This document shows positions 41,693 to 49,094 of a stretch of 64,000 bases of DNA, piece by piece. The translations under genes and the position numbers were made by a program. Origin of the DNA: an uncultured Lachnospiraceae bacterium (lineage in GTDB: Bacteria; Bacillota; Clostridia; Lachnospirales; Lachnospiraceae). Within the stretch, counting starts at the first letter, position 1; every line of letters begins with the position of its first letter. Under the pieces are notes generated by a model. The model searched no databases, had not been told where the DNA came from, and was given only the letters and a program-made list of their open reading frames with translations. The stretch is taken from NCBI GenBank assembly GCA_902476265.1, contig CABSCP010000017.1, positions 1 to 64,000 on the forward strand. The letters run 5' to 3'.

Positions 41693-43861
41693 ATGAGCCA
41701 GAAAAAAGGGGGATTCACCCTGCCCGGGGAATCGGGCTATGAAGCTTTGACCTTAAAGCTCGCCGAAAAGTGGGGTGCGGATGTGATCAGGGACAGTGAC
41801 GGCACCCAGCTTTCAGAGGAAATCGTTCATGCGGGCTATGGAATATATTCCACAATCTGTGTCATTCGGGAACACAATGAGTTTGCAGCGGCAAACCCGG
41901 ATACACTGCAGCAGACTTTTTTATGCACACAGCCCAGAGTGGCCGTTTTGGGGGAGGACGGGATCTGCCGCCTTCAAATATCCCTCATGGAAGATTTTTT
42001 CAGGGAACAGTTTTCCGTAAACGATACACAAAATGCCATGAAATACTGGCAGGTATATGACAGGACGGATAATACCCTGTTGCCGGATACCGCCTGGAGT
42101 TATCAAAAGGAAGAGGAAAAGGTGACAGTGGAAGGCGCGAAACCCTGGCATAAATATACGGTGAGTTTTTTGGCCTGGCGGATCTGGGAAGAAATTTCCA
42201 TGTACAACCACACCACCAATCACTGGGACAAGGAACATCTCATGCAGATTGACCCCAGGCACCCCCGGGTGCAGGAATACCTGCTTTCCTGGATGAAAAA
42301 CTGGTGTGAAACCCATCCGGACACCACTGTGGTACGTTTTACTTCCTTATTTTATAATTTCGTCTGGATCTGGGGCAGCAGCGAAAGATGCCGGAATCTT
42401 TTCACCGATTGGGCATCCTATGATTTTACCGTGAGCGACAGGGCGCTGGATGAGTTTGAAAAGAAATTCGGCTATGGGATGACTGCGGAAGACTTCATCA
42501 ATCAGGAAAAGCTGCATGTGACACACATGCCTCCGGACGCTCATAAAAAAGACTGGATGGAATTTGTAAATGATTTTGTGATCTGGTTTGGAAAAAAGCT
42601 GGTCGACATGGTACATCAATATGGAAAGAAAGCATATGTTTTTTATGACGACAGCTGGGTAGGACTGGAGCCTTATAACGGAAGATTTGGGGAATTCGGC
42701 TTTGACGGCCTCATCAAATGTGTCTTCTCGGGTTATGAAGCCCGTCTCTGTGCCGGTGTGGATGTGCCGGTGCACGAACTGCGCCTGCATCCGTACCTGT
42801 TTCCGGTAGGGCTTGGCGGAGCGCCCACTTTTATGGAGGGCGGCGATCCTACGGGAGAGGCAAAGCGTTTCTGGAACAGCATCCGGAGAGCCCTGCTGCG
42901 CTGCCCCATCGACAGGATCGGTCTGGGAGGTTATCTGCACCTGACGGAAGAATTTCCGGATTTCTGTGACTATATGGAGCAGGTTTCCGACGAATTCAGA
43001 TTGCTGCAGGATTTCCACAAGGCAGGAAAGCCTTACTGCATCAAAACAAAAGCAGCGGTTTTGCATACCTGGGGCCGGCTGCGTTCATGGACCCTTTCCG
43101 GGCATTTCCATGAAACCTGGCAGCATGATTTGATCCATGTGAACGAAGCGCTGGCCGGTCTGCCCGTAGAGGTATCCTTTCTGTCCTTTGAGGATGTGAA
43201 AGCCGGCGCCCTTGAAAACGTGGATGTGGTGATCAACGCAGGTTTTGCGGGCAGCGCCTGGAGCGGCGGAGATGCGTGGAAAGACACAAAACTGGTGGAA
43301 ATGCTGACCCGGTGGGTTTATGAAGGAGGGACTTTTATCGGAATCAACGAACCCTCCGCTGTGGACGGTTTCGACACCTATTTCCGCATGGCCCATGTGC
43401 TGGGCGTTGACGAGGATACCGGAGCCAGAATCTGCCATGGTAAATGGGAGTTTGTGCCCGAAGATAAGGAAGGGATCGTGCCAAAAGGCGTATCCCTGCA
43501 GGCAAAAGAAGGGCGGTTTCTGACGGACGGGCGGGCAAAAGTGCTCCTGGCAAATGGGGATCTGCCGGTGCTGACATTAAATCGTTTCGGAAAAGGTCTG
43601 GGCATCTATCTTTCTTCCTTTACGGTAAACGATGCCAATACCCGTCTTTTGTATCAGCTGATCCGGTATGCGGGCAATGAAGGGCTGACCGGACAGTATA
43701 TGACGGACAATCTTTACACCGAATGCGCTTATTATCCCGAGAGCGGCAAACTGGTGGTCATCAACAACAGCGATGAGAAACAGCATACTGCTGTGGATAC
43801 AAAAGCAGGGAAAAAGGAACTGGATCTTTTCCCCTATGAAACCGTATTTATCAATCTCTAA
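41693..43861 (+). CDS. GH112 phosphorylase, probably D-galactosyl-beta-1,4-L-rhamnose phosphorylase
   Basis: The 722-residue cytoplasmic enzyme matches GH112 along its length: KGGFTLPGESGYEALTLKLA at the start, WGADVIRDSDGTQLS, VRFTSLFYNFVWIW, VFYDDSWVGLEPYNGRFGEF and RCPIDRIGLGGYLHL. GH112 members phosphorolyse beta-galactosides of N-acetylhexosamine or of rhamnose to galactose 1-phosphate. The operon with GH105 and a rhamnogalacturonan esterase, and the presence of a rhamnosidase elsewhere in the window, favour the galactosyl-rhamnose type that salvages rhamnogalacturonan I side-chain stubs. AAGGGAAGGA precedes the ATG. The substrate choice is inference. Confidence 0.88.
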   Translation: MSQKKGGFTLPGESGYEALTLKLAEKWGADVIRDSDGTQLSEEIVHAGYGIYSTICVIREHNEFAAANPDTLQQTFLCTQPRVAVLGEDGICRLQISLMEDFFREQFSVNDTQNAMKYWQVYDRTDNTLLPDTAWSYQKEEEKVTVEGAKPWHKYTVSFLAWRIWEEISMYNHTTNHWDKEHLMQIDPRHPRVQEYLLSWMKNWCETHPDTTVVRFTSLFYNFVWIWGSSERCRNLFTDWASYDFTVSDRALDEFEKKFGYGMTAEDFINQEKLHVTHMPPDAHKKDWMEFVNDFVIWFGKKLVDMVHQYGKKAYVFYDDSWVGLEPYNGRFGEFGFDGLIKCVFSGYEARLCAGVDVPVHELRLHPYLFPVGLGGAPTFMEGGDPTGEAKRFWNSIRRALLRCPIDRIGLGGYLHLTEEFPDFCDYMEQVSDEFRLLQDFHKAGKPYCIKTKAAVLHTWGRLRSWTLSGHFHETWQHDLIHVNEALAGLPVEVSFLSFEDVKAGALENVDVVINAGFAGSAWSGGDAWKDTKLVEMLTRWVYEGGTFIGINEPSAVDGFDTYFRMAHVLGVDEDTGARICHGKWEFVPEDKEGIVPKGVSLQAKEGRFLTDGRAKVLLANGDLPVLTLNRFGKGLGIYLSSFTVNDANTRLLYQLIRYAGNEGLTGQYMTDNLYTECAYYPESGKLVVINNSDEKQHTAVDTKAGKKELDLFPYETVFINL

Positions 43862-43909
43862 AAAAACGGTCATGCACCTTCCGAACCGAGAGGGGCATGA
43901 CCGTTTTTT
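43861..43909. terminator. Bidirectional rho-independent terminator
   Basis: AAAAAACGGTCATGC (43861-43875) and GCATGACCGTTTTTT (43895-43909) form a perfect 15-bp stem between the convergent GH112 and CYTH genes, with T-runs for both directions. Confidence 0.92.
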
Positions 43910-43921
43910 GTGAGAAAGGGA

Positions 43922-44368
43922 TCAGAAAGCGGCTTTGCTCAGAGTGGAATTATGATAAGCAGGATCGTTGGTCACATCCCGGTCAAACCAGTCGGGAGGA
44001 AGAAAGCTTTCCGCTTCTTTTATGGAGGAAAATTCCACTTCCGCGATGATGAGAGGGGCAAAGGGAGGATCAAAAATATCGAGTTCGATGGTATAGGGAG
44101 GGAAGGGAATCAGATAGCGTTTCTTGGAAATGATATTGCCGTCCGCCTTTGTCAGCAGATGTTCATAGGAGGGCCGGTTTAAGGGGAGATTGTATTCCTC
44201 TCTGGCCATCAGTCCTTTCCCTTTATAAGTCATGTAAAAATCGTCGTCCTGACGGCGGATGCGCACCACAGGGTCTGTATTCAGATAAGCTTGTTCGATG
44301 ACGTGACAGGGGAAGAAATCCAGGTCTTTTGGCAGGTCTTTTATCGTAAATTTACGTTCGATTTCCAT
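43922..44368 (-). CDS. CYTH-domain (triphosphate tunnel) protein
   Basis: The 148-residue protein starts MEIERKF, the ExExK signature of the CYTH/triphosphate-tunnel family, followed by PVVRIRRQDDDFYMTYKGKG and ISKKRYLIPFPPYTIELDIF, which supply the basic and acidic tunnel residues. Such enzymes hydrolyse tripolyphosphate or thiamine triphosphate or make cAMP; in Firmicutes the small forms are most often tripolyphosphatases. ATG 44368 has AAGGAG close upstream; the longer frame has no support. It is divergent from the DJ-1 gene. Confidence 0.85.
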   Translation of the reverse strand: MEIERKFTIKDLPKDLDFFPCHVIEQAYLNTDPVVRIRRQDDDFYMTYKGKGLMAREEYNLPLNRPSYEHLLTKADGNIISKKRYLIPFPPYTIELDIFDPPFAPLIIAEVEFSSIKEAESFLPPDWFDRDVTNDPAYHNSTLSKAAF

Positions 44369-44408
44369 AAAAACTCCTTTCTTATATTGTAATTCGGGAT
44401 TTGTAACT

Positions 44409-44438
44409 ATTGTAGCATATCGTTTCCATTTTTTCCAA
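44409..44438 (-). promoter_or_regulatory. Promoter of the CYTH gene
   Basis: On the minus strand TTGGAA (44438-44433), an 18-nt spacer and TACAAT (44414-44409) preceded by TGC form an extended -10 promoter. Confidence 0.6.
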
Positions 44439-44467
44439 ATATTTAGAAATAATTCATATTTTCCCCC

Positions 44468-44496
44468 TTTCATAGCCCTCTCTAATCTGGTAAGAT
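44468..44496 (+). promoter_or_regulatory. Promoter of the DJ-1 / CBS operon
   Basis: TTTCAT (44468-44473), a 17-nt spacer and TAAGAT (44491-44496) preceded by TGG give an extended -10 promoter 35 nt before the ATG. Confidence 0.5.
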
Positions 44497-44531
44497 AAGT
44501 TTGACAAGAGTGAACGGGAAAGGAGTTGCAT

Positions 44532-45083
44532 ATGGCAAAATTAAGTGTATTTTTCGCACAGGGGTATGAAGAAGTGGAAGCGCTTACGGTTGTGGATATC
44601 TGCAGGCGCGCCGGTATTGAGGTGGTCATGGTGTCCATAGACGGTGCAGATATAGTAGAAAGCTCTCATGGAGTCAGCGTGCGCATGGATGCAGGACTGG
44701 ATGAAATTGACTTTGATTCCCTCGACATGCTGGTACTGCCGGGCGGAATGCCGGGGACGGCGAATCTGGAGGCATGCGCGAAATTGATGGAGGAGCTGGA
44801 CCGCTTCTATAAGGAAGGAAAATGGGTTGCCGCGATCTGCGCCGCACCCCGGATTTTCGGACACAGAGGGTATTTAAAGGGAAGAAGGGCCACTTCTTTT
44901 CCTGACATGGAGAAGGATCTGGAAGGGGCTATTGTGACAAGGGGCGCTGCAGAGATCGACGGTAACGTGATCACAGGCCGGGGAATGGGTTGCGCGATTC
45001 CGTTTGGTCTGAAGATTGTGGAGACATTGTTATCGGCAGAGGCAGCGCAGAAGACGGCGGAAAGCATAGTATACGAAAGGTAG
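44532..45083 (+). CDS. DJ-1/PfpI-family protein (YajL-like)
   Basis: The 183-residue protein has the DJ-1 fold signatures: a start of MAKLSVFFAQGYEEVEALTV with the conserved Glu near residue 15, LDMLVLPGGMPGTANL, and the nucleophile elbow VAAICAAPRIFG with its reactive Cys near residue 102. Members act as glyoxalase/deglycase or redox-stress proteins; the exact activity is debated. ATG 44532 has AGGAG 6 nt upstream. A CBS-domain protein follows after 14 nt. Confidence 0.9.
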   Translation: MAKLSVFFAQGYEEVEALTVVDICRRAGIEVVMVSIDGADIVESSHGVSVRMDAGLDEIDFDSLDMLVLPGGMPGTANLEACAKLMEELDRFYKEGKWVAAICAAPRIFGHRGYLKGRRATSFPDMEKDLEGAIVTRGAAEIDGNVITGRGMGCAIPFGLKIVETLLSAEAAQKTAESIVYER

Positions 45084-45097
45084 CAGAAAAAGCTGAG

Positions 45098-45565
45098 ATG
45101 AATATACTATTTTTTTTAACACCCAAAAGCGAAGTGGCATATGTTCAGGAGGACGACACGCTCAGGCAGGCTGTGGAGAAGATGGAACATCACGGCTATG
45201 CCGCGGTACCCCTTCTGTCGGTGGATGGGAAGTATATCGGGACCCTGACGGACGGCGATGTACTCTGGGGGCTTAAAAAGCTGGATTTTCCCAATCTGAA
45301 GGAGATGGAAGAAGTCTCTGTGATGGAAGTGAGAAGGGATCACGATAACAAACCGGTCCATGTCAATGTGGATATGGAAGGGCTTTTGGAAAAAGTGACG
45401 GTTCAGAATTTTGTGCCTGTGGTGGATGATGATAAAGTTTTCATCGGCATCGTGACCAGAAGGGATGTGATCCACTATCTGGCAAAACAGCACCAATTGG
45501 ATACGAAAAAAGGAAAAACCGGACAGGAAAACAGAAAAGAAATGAAGAAGGCTGCTGCACGTTAG
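45098..45565 (+). CDS. CBS-domain protein
   Basis: The 155-residue protein is little more than a pair of CBS domains: MNILFFLTPKSEVAYVQEDD, AVEKMEHHGYAAVPLLSVDG with KYIGTLTDGDVLWG, then LLEKVTVQNFVPVVDDDKVF with IGIVTRRDVIHYLA, and a basic tail. CBS pairs bind adenine nucleotides and act as energy sensors. The ATG at 45098 is 14 nt after the DJ-1 stop with only a weak ribosome binding site, suggesting coupling. The terminator stem begins inside its last codons. The partner is unknown. Confidence 0.85.
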   Translation: MNILFFLTPKSEVAYVQEDDTLRQAVEKMEHHGYAAVPLLSVDGKYIGTLTDGDVLWGLKKLDFPNLKEMEEVSVMEVRRDHDNKPVHVNVDMEGLLEKVTVQNFVPVVDDDKVFIGIVTRRDVIHYLAKQHQLDTKKGKTGQENRKEMKKAAAR

Positions 45566-45578
45566 TGCAACAGCCTTC
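45547..45578 (+). terminator. Rho-independent terminator overlapping the CBS gene end
   Basis: GAAGGCTG (45547-45554) pairs with CAGCCTTC (45571-45578), and inside TGCAC pairs with GTGCA around GTTA. The stem includes the TAG stop of the CBS gene. The tail CCTTTC is a weak T-run. Confidence 0.7.
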
Positions 45579-45610
45579 CTTTCAGCAGAAATTTCTTTCA
45601 GAAATGCGGT

Positions 45611-45814
45611 TTATTTCATTTCCTCTTCCTGCTTTTTGATCATTCTGCGGACCATTTCGCCACCGATGGAACCAGCTTCTTTAGAAGTCAGGTCGCCGTT
45701 GTAGCCTTCTTTTAAGTTAACACCTAATTCAGAAGCAACTTCAGTTTTGAATCTGTCCATTGCTGCCTTTGCTTCAGGAACTTCTACTCTATTTGCTCTA
45801 GAAGAACTTGCCAT
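45611..45814 (-). CDS. Alpha/beta-type small acid-soluble spore protein
   Basis: The 67-residue protein has the family order: VPEAKAAMDRFKTEVASELG with the GPR protease site around TE-VAS, then GYNGDLTSKEAGSIGGEMVR and MIKKQEEEMK. These proteins coat spore DNA and protect it from ultraviolet light and heat, then feed germination when cleaved. It is a monocistronic gene with GGAGGTGA before the ATG, as usual, and should be under sigma-G; I could not place a convincing sigma-G promoter. It shows that the organism can make spores. Confidence 0.96.
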   Translation of the reverse strand: MASSSRANRVEVPEAKAAMDRFKTEVASELGVNLKEGYNGDLTSKEAGSIGGEMVRRMIKKQEEEMK

Positions 45815-45890
45815 TGTAATTCACCTCCATAAACATACTGTTTTTTTTCTTTTTTGATGAACGGTCATATACAGAGCGAAATCTGCCTAC

Positions 45891-45938
45891 AGCCGCAAGA
45901 TAAGCGTCTGACGGATACGCTTACCTCTTTTCGCGGCT
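45891..45938. repeat. Nested inverted repeat upstream of the spore protein gene
   Basis: AGCCGC (45891-45896) pairs with GCGGCT (45933-45938) and inside it TAAGCGT (45901-45907) pairs with ACGCTTA (45917-45923). It sits about 80 bp before the spore protein start, in a 245-bp stretch (45815-46059) with no credible gene. It could be a leader structure, an operator or a small RNA fold. Confidence 0.4.
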
Positions 45939-46059
45939 CTGCAGCTGCCCGTAAATGGTTTGCGTTCTTTGCCATCACTTATCTTGACTTTAGTATGTAC
46001 TTCACGAAAGGAATTATTATGGTATGTTCTGGAAATAAAGAATGGCTTTTTAATTCGGT

Positions 46060-46626
46060 TTAATTTTCATTCTTTAAATATTTTTTCAACGGCATCCAGA
46101 TGAGATACGCGAGAACGCTGCCGATCAAACCGGTCACAAGCTGAGTGACGGAAAAGGTCACTTTTGCGGTAGCAAGCACACCCGGAAGCGCTTCCGGCTT
46201 GGGCAGGTGGGACGCAATGTTGGATCCGAAAACCGGAAGCAGTACGCCTACAATGACCAGTCCCATAAAGAGCGCTTTGCAAAGACTGCCGCAGATGAGG
46301 CCGGCGGGCAGACGCCAGGAAGTTTTCAGTTTCTTTTCAAAATAGTATGCGAACAAAACGAGAATTGCATTCCCTGCCATGACTGCAGGAAACATCAAAG
46401 GGATAGCGGCCATGATAGGAGAGCCTGAAATGAAAAAAGCGGTAACCGGCGTGATCACGGACAAAAGGAGCGCCCAGGGAAGGCCTACGGCCAGGGTGGC
46501 GATGATCAGGCAGGCATTGATCACCGGACCGGTGATATAAACGCTCAGATTTTTGAAATATTGGCTTAAAAGGCAGATCGCCAGCAGCAGGGCGGCCTGT
46601 GCGAGCTTTTTTGTATTCGACTTCAT
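46060..46626 (-). CDS. ECF transporter S component, substrate unknown
   Basis: The 188-residue protein has about six hydrophobic segments and the S-component look: a short basic N-terminus (MKSNTKKLAQAALLLAICLL), SVYITGPVINACLIIATLAV, and FFISGSPIMAAIPLMFPAVM. S components bind a vitamin or its precursor and borrow a shared EcfA/EcfT module, which is not encoded here. The SQYFK...YITGPVIN subtype is common in Clostridia without an assigned vitamin. GGAGGATTTTATC precedes the ATG. No riboswitch was seen in the upstream region. Confidence 0.8.
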   Translation of the reverse strand: MKSNTKKLAQAALLLAICLLSQYFKNLSVYITGPVINACLIIATLAVGLPWALLLSVITPVTAFFISGSPIMAAIPLMFPAVMAGNAILVLFAYYFEKKLKTSWRLPAGLICGSLCKALFMGLVIVGVLLPVFGSNIASHLPKPEALPGVLATAKVTFSVTQLVTGLIGSVLAYLIWMPLKKYLKNEN

Positions 46627-46971
46627 GATAAAATCCTCCTCATTGTGAAAATTTAATTGTGTACCAAAATAAGTATAGTCTAATCCGGGGGGAATTACCA
46701 GCGTTTTTTCAGGCGGTGCGGAAGAAACACATCCGGCAGCGGCCGCGATTATCCTCGCAGCGGAGGAAAAAATGCTAGTATTTTCAGGATGTTTGTGTTA
46801 TAATCGTAAAATGACTGTGGGTATGCCTTCTTATATTAAGGATCGTGCAGTGTAATCCGCTGATTCCGGGCAGCATATCCGCTTTTAAACAAAAGAAATG
46901 ATAAAACATCGATGGACTGCAAAGTGAGTGCGCAGCACCCAAAACAAAAGAAATACGAGGAGGACTAAAAA
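46627..46971. other. Divergent control region between the ECF gene and tig
   Basis: The left part (to about 46700) is the leader and promoter area of the ECF gene; on the minus strand a TATACT-like box with a poor TGGTAA -35 lies near 46670. The middle is GC-rich with short GCGGCC repeats. The right part holds the tig promoter and its leader of about 160 nt. No ORF or recognisable riboswitch was found. Confidence 0.4.
46796..46804 (+). promoter_or_regulatory. Extended -10 promoter of tig
   Basis: TGTTATAAT (46796-46804) combines TGn with a perfect TATAAT; no good -35 box is present. It would give a leader of about 160 nt before ATG 46972, whose ribosome binding site is GAGGAGG. Confidence 0.6.
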
Positions 46972-48258
46972 ATGAGTTTACAGGTTGAAAAACTCGAAAA
47001 GAACATGGCGAAACTGACAGTAGAAGTTTCCGCAGAAGAATTTTCCAAAGCAGTGGAAGCTGCTTATCAGAAAAATAAGGGAAAGATTTCCGTTCCCGGT
47101 TTCCGCAAGGGTAAAGTGCCCAAGAAGATGATCGAGCAGATGTACGGCAAGGAAGTATTTTATGAAGACGCTGCCAATGCAGTGATTCCGGATGCTTATG
47201 AGAAAGCGCTGGAAGAGTGCACAGAGACCATCGTTTCCGCTCCCAAGGTAAATGTGACACAGATCGAAGAAGGCAAGCCCTTCATTTTCACAGCAGAAGT
47301 TGCTTTGAAACCGGAAGTTGTGCTGGGCGCATACAAGGGCGTTACAGTGGATAAAATCGATGTGACTGTTACCGACGAAGAAGTGGATGCTGACTTAAAC
47401 CAGCAGAGAGAGAACAATGCAAGAACCGTAGCGGTGGAAGACAGAGCGGTTGCAGACGGCGATATCGCTGTGATCGACTTTGAAGGCTTTGTGGACGGCG
47501 TTGCATTTGAAGGCGGCAAAGGCGAGAATTACAGCCTGACCATCGGTTCTCATTCTTTCATCGACAATTTTGAAGAACAGCTGATCGGCAAAAACGCAGG
47601 CGAAGAATGCGAAGTAAACGTTACCTTCCCCGAAGGCTACCAGGCGGAAGAACTGGCAGGAAAGCCTGCAGTGTTCAAGGTTACCGTAAAGGAAATCAAA
47701 GAAAAACAGCTGCCTGAATTAAATGACGAATTTGCAGGCGAGGTTTCCGAATTTGAGACCCTGGCTGAATATAAGGAAGATATTAAGAAGAAACTGGTAG
47801 AGAAGAAGGAAGAGGATGCCAAGAATGCAAAAGAGGACGCTGTTATCGATGCGGTGATCGCGGATGCGCAGATGGAAATTCCGGATGCCATGGTGGAAAC
47901 CCAGCAGAGACAGATGGTGGACGATTTCGCACAGAGACTGCAGATGCAGGGCCTTTCCCTGGATCAGTACTTCCAGTTCACAGGCCTTAGCTATGACAAA
48001 ATGTTAGAGCAGGTGAAGCCTCAGGCAGAACGCAAGATCAAATCCAGACTGGTATTAGAAGCGGTTGTGGCTGCCGAGAATATCGAAGCTTCCGAGGAAG
48101 ACTACGAAGAAGAAATCAAGAGAATGGCTGAAATGTACCAGATGGAAGCCGACAAGGTGAAAGAAGTGATGGGCGAGCAGGGCAAAAAGCAGATCATGGA
48201 AGACCTGGCGGTGCGCAAAGCGGCAGAATTTGTTGTGAAAGAAGCAAAAGAGAAATAA
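46972..48258 (+). CDS. tig: Trigger factor, ribosome-bound chaperone and prolyl isomerase
   Basis: The 428-residue protein has the three trigger-factor domains: the ribosome-binding domain with the signature ISVPGFRKGKVPKKMIEQMY near residue 40, the FKBP-type prolyl isomerase (GDIAVIDFEGFVDGVAFEGG to VTFPEGYQAEELAGKPAVF, about 160-245) and the helical C-terminal cradle. It holds nascent chains as they leave the ribosome. GAGGAGG lies before the ATG. The order tig-clpP-clpX-lon is conserved in many bacteria; here tig is followed by a separate clpP promoter. Confidence 0.97.
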   Translation: MSLQVEKLEKNMAKLTVEVSAEEFSKAVEAAYQKNKGKISVPGFRKGKVPKKMIEQMYGKEVFYEDAANAVIPDAYEKALEECTETIVSAPKVNVTQIEEGKPFIFTAEVALKPEVVLGAYKGVTVDKIDVTVTDEEVDADLNQQRENNARTVAVEDRAVADGDIAVIDFEGFVDGVAFEGGKGENYSLTIGSHSFIDNFEEQLIGKNAGEECEVNVTFPEGYQAEELAGKPAVFKVTVKEIKEKQLPELNDEFAGEVSEFETLAEYKEDIKKKLVEKKEEDAKNAKEDAVIDAVIADAQMEIPDAMVETQQRQMVDDFAQRLQMQGLSLDQYFQFTGLSYDKMLEQVKPQAERKIKSRLVLEAVVAAENIEASEEDYEEEIKRMAEMYQMEADKVKEVMGEQGKKQIMEDLAVRKAAEFVVKEAKEK

Positions 48259-48286
48259 AAGTTTTCTTAAATCGGAGCGGGTTTTG

Positions 48287-48315
48287 TTGCAAAAGAGAAT
48301 TGCGTGAGCTAAGAT
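48287..48315 (+). promoter_or_regulatory. Promoter of clpP-clpX
   Basis: TTGCAA (48287-48292), a 17-nt spacer and TAAGAT (48310-48315) form a plausible sigma-A promoter in the tig-clpP gap. No CtsR heptad repeat was seen. Confidence 0.55.
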
Positions 48316-48351
48316 TACTATAAAATTCTGCCGCAGAAAGCGGCGGTACAG

Positions 48352-48398
48352 GGCAGGCCGGAAAAGTGCGCAAAAAGCGCCTTTTTCGGCTGGCTGCC
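48352..48398 (+). repeat. Long stem-loop in the clpP leader
   Basis: GGCAG (48352-48356) pairs with CTGCC (48394-48398), then GCCGGAAAAG (48357-48366) pairs with CTTTTTCGGC (48381-48390), and GCGC pairs with GCGC around AAAAA. The hairpin ends 45 nt before the clpP start and lacks a T-run, so it is probably a leader structure rather than the tig terminator. Confidence 0.55.
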
Positions 48399-48443
48399 TG
48401 TCAGTTAAGGCCGCCCGGCCCAATGAAAGGAGAGTGCTCATAA

Positions 48444-49040
48444 ATGAGTTTAGTACCTTATGTAATAGAACAGACAAGCCGCGGAGAACGTTCCTATGAT
48501 ATCTTTTCCAGACTGTTAAAGGAGAGGATCATCTTTTTGGGCGAAGAAGTCAATGATGCAACGGCAAGCCTTGTTGTTGCGCAGCTGTTATTCCTGGAAT
48601 CAGAGGATCCTGACAAGGACATCCATCTGTATATCAACAGCCCCGGCGGATCCATTTCAGCCGGTATGGCAATTTATGATACCATGAAATATATTAAATG
48701 TGATGTATCCACGATCTGCATCGGCATGGCCGCGAGCATGGGAGCTTTCCTGCTGGCAGGCGGCACGAAGGGCAAGCGGATGGCGCTTCCCAACGCCGAG
48801 ATCATGATTCATCAGCCTCTTGGCGGCGCCCAGGGGCAGGCGACAGACATCGAAATCAATGCGAAGCATATTTTGAAAATAAAAGAGAGAATGAACCGCA
48901 TCATGGCGGAGAATACTGGTAAAGAGTATGAAGTGATTGCGGCCGATACCGAAAGGGACAACTGGAAAACAGCCCAGGAAGCCAAAGAATACGGCCTGAT
49001 TGATATGGTGATCACTTCCCATGACGAGTATTTGAAATAA
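48444..49040 (+). CDS. clpP: ATP-dependent Clp protease proteolytic subunit
   Basis: The 198-residue serine protease has the catalytic triad S98 (GMAASMGAFLL), H123 (MIHQPLGG) and an Asp near 172 (AADTERDNW), plus DIHLYINSPGGSISAGMAIY. Fourteen subunits form the chamber fed by ClpX. AAAGGAGAG precedes the ATG. It lies 54 nt before clpX with no terminator between, so both are made from one transcript. Confidence 0.98.
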   Translation: MSLVPYVIEQTSRGERSYDIFSRLLKERIIFLGEEVNDATASLVVAQLLFLESEDPDKDIHLYINSPGGSISAGMAIYDTMKYIKCDVSTICIGMAASMGAFLLAGGTKGKRMALPNAEIMIHQPLGGAQGQATDIEINAKHILKIKERMNRIMAENTGKEYEVIAADTERDNWKTAQEAKEYGLIDMVITSHDEYLK

Positions 49041-49094
49041 AACCGCAGTATGCGTATTTATCATAGTCATGAGCATATCAGATAGGAGAAAAAA

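Noticed and set aside
45854..46063. 69-codon ORF between the spore protein and ECF genes
   Set aside because: No ribosome binding site, no similarity, and it covers the nested inverted repeat.
46805..46971. Riboswitch in the tig leader
   Set aside because: The leader is long, but I could not recognise any known aptamer core or a switchable terminator.
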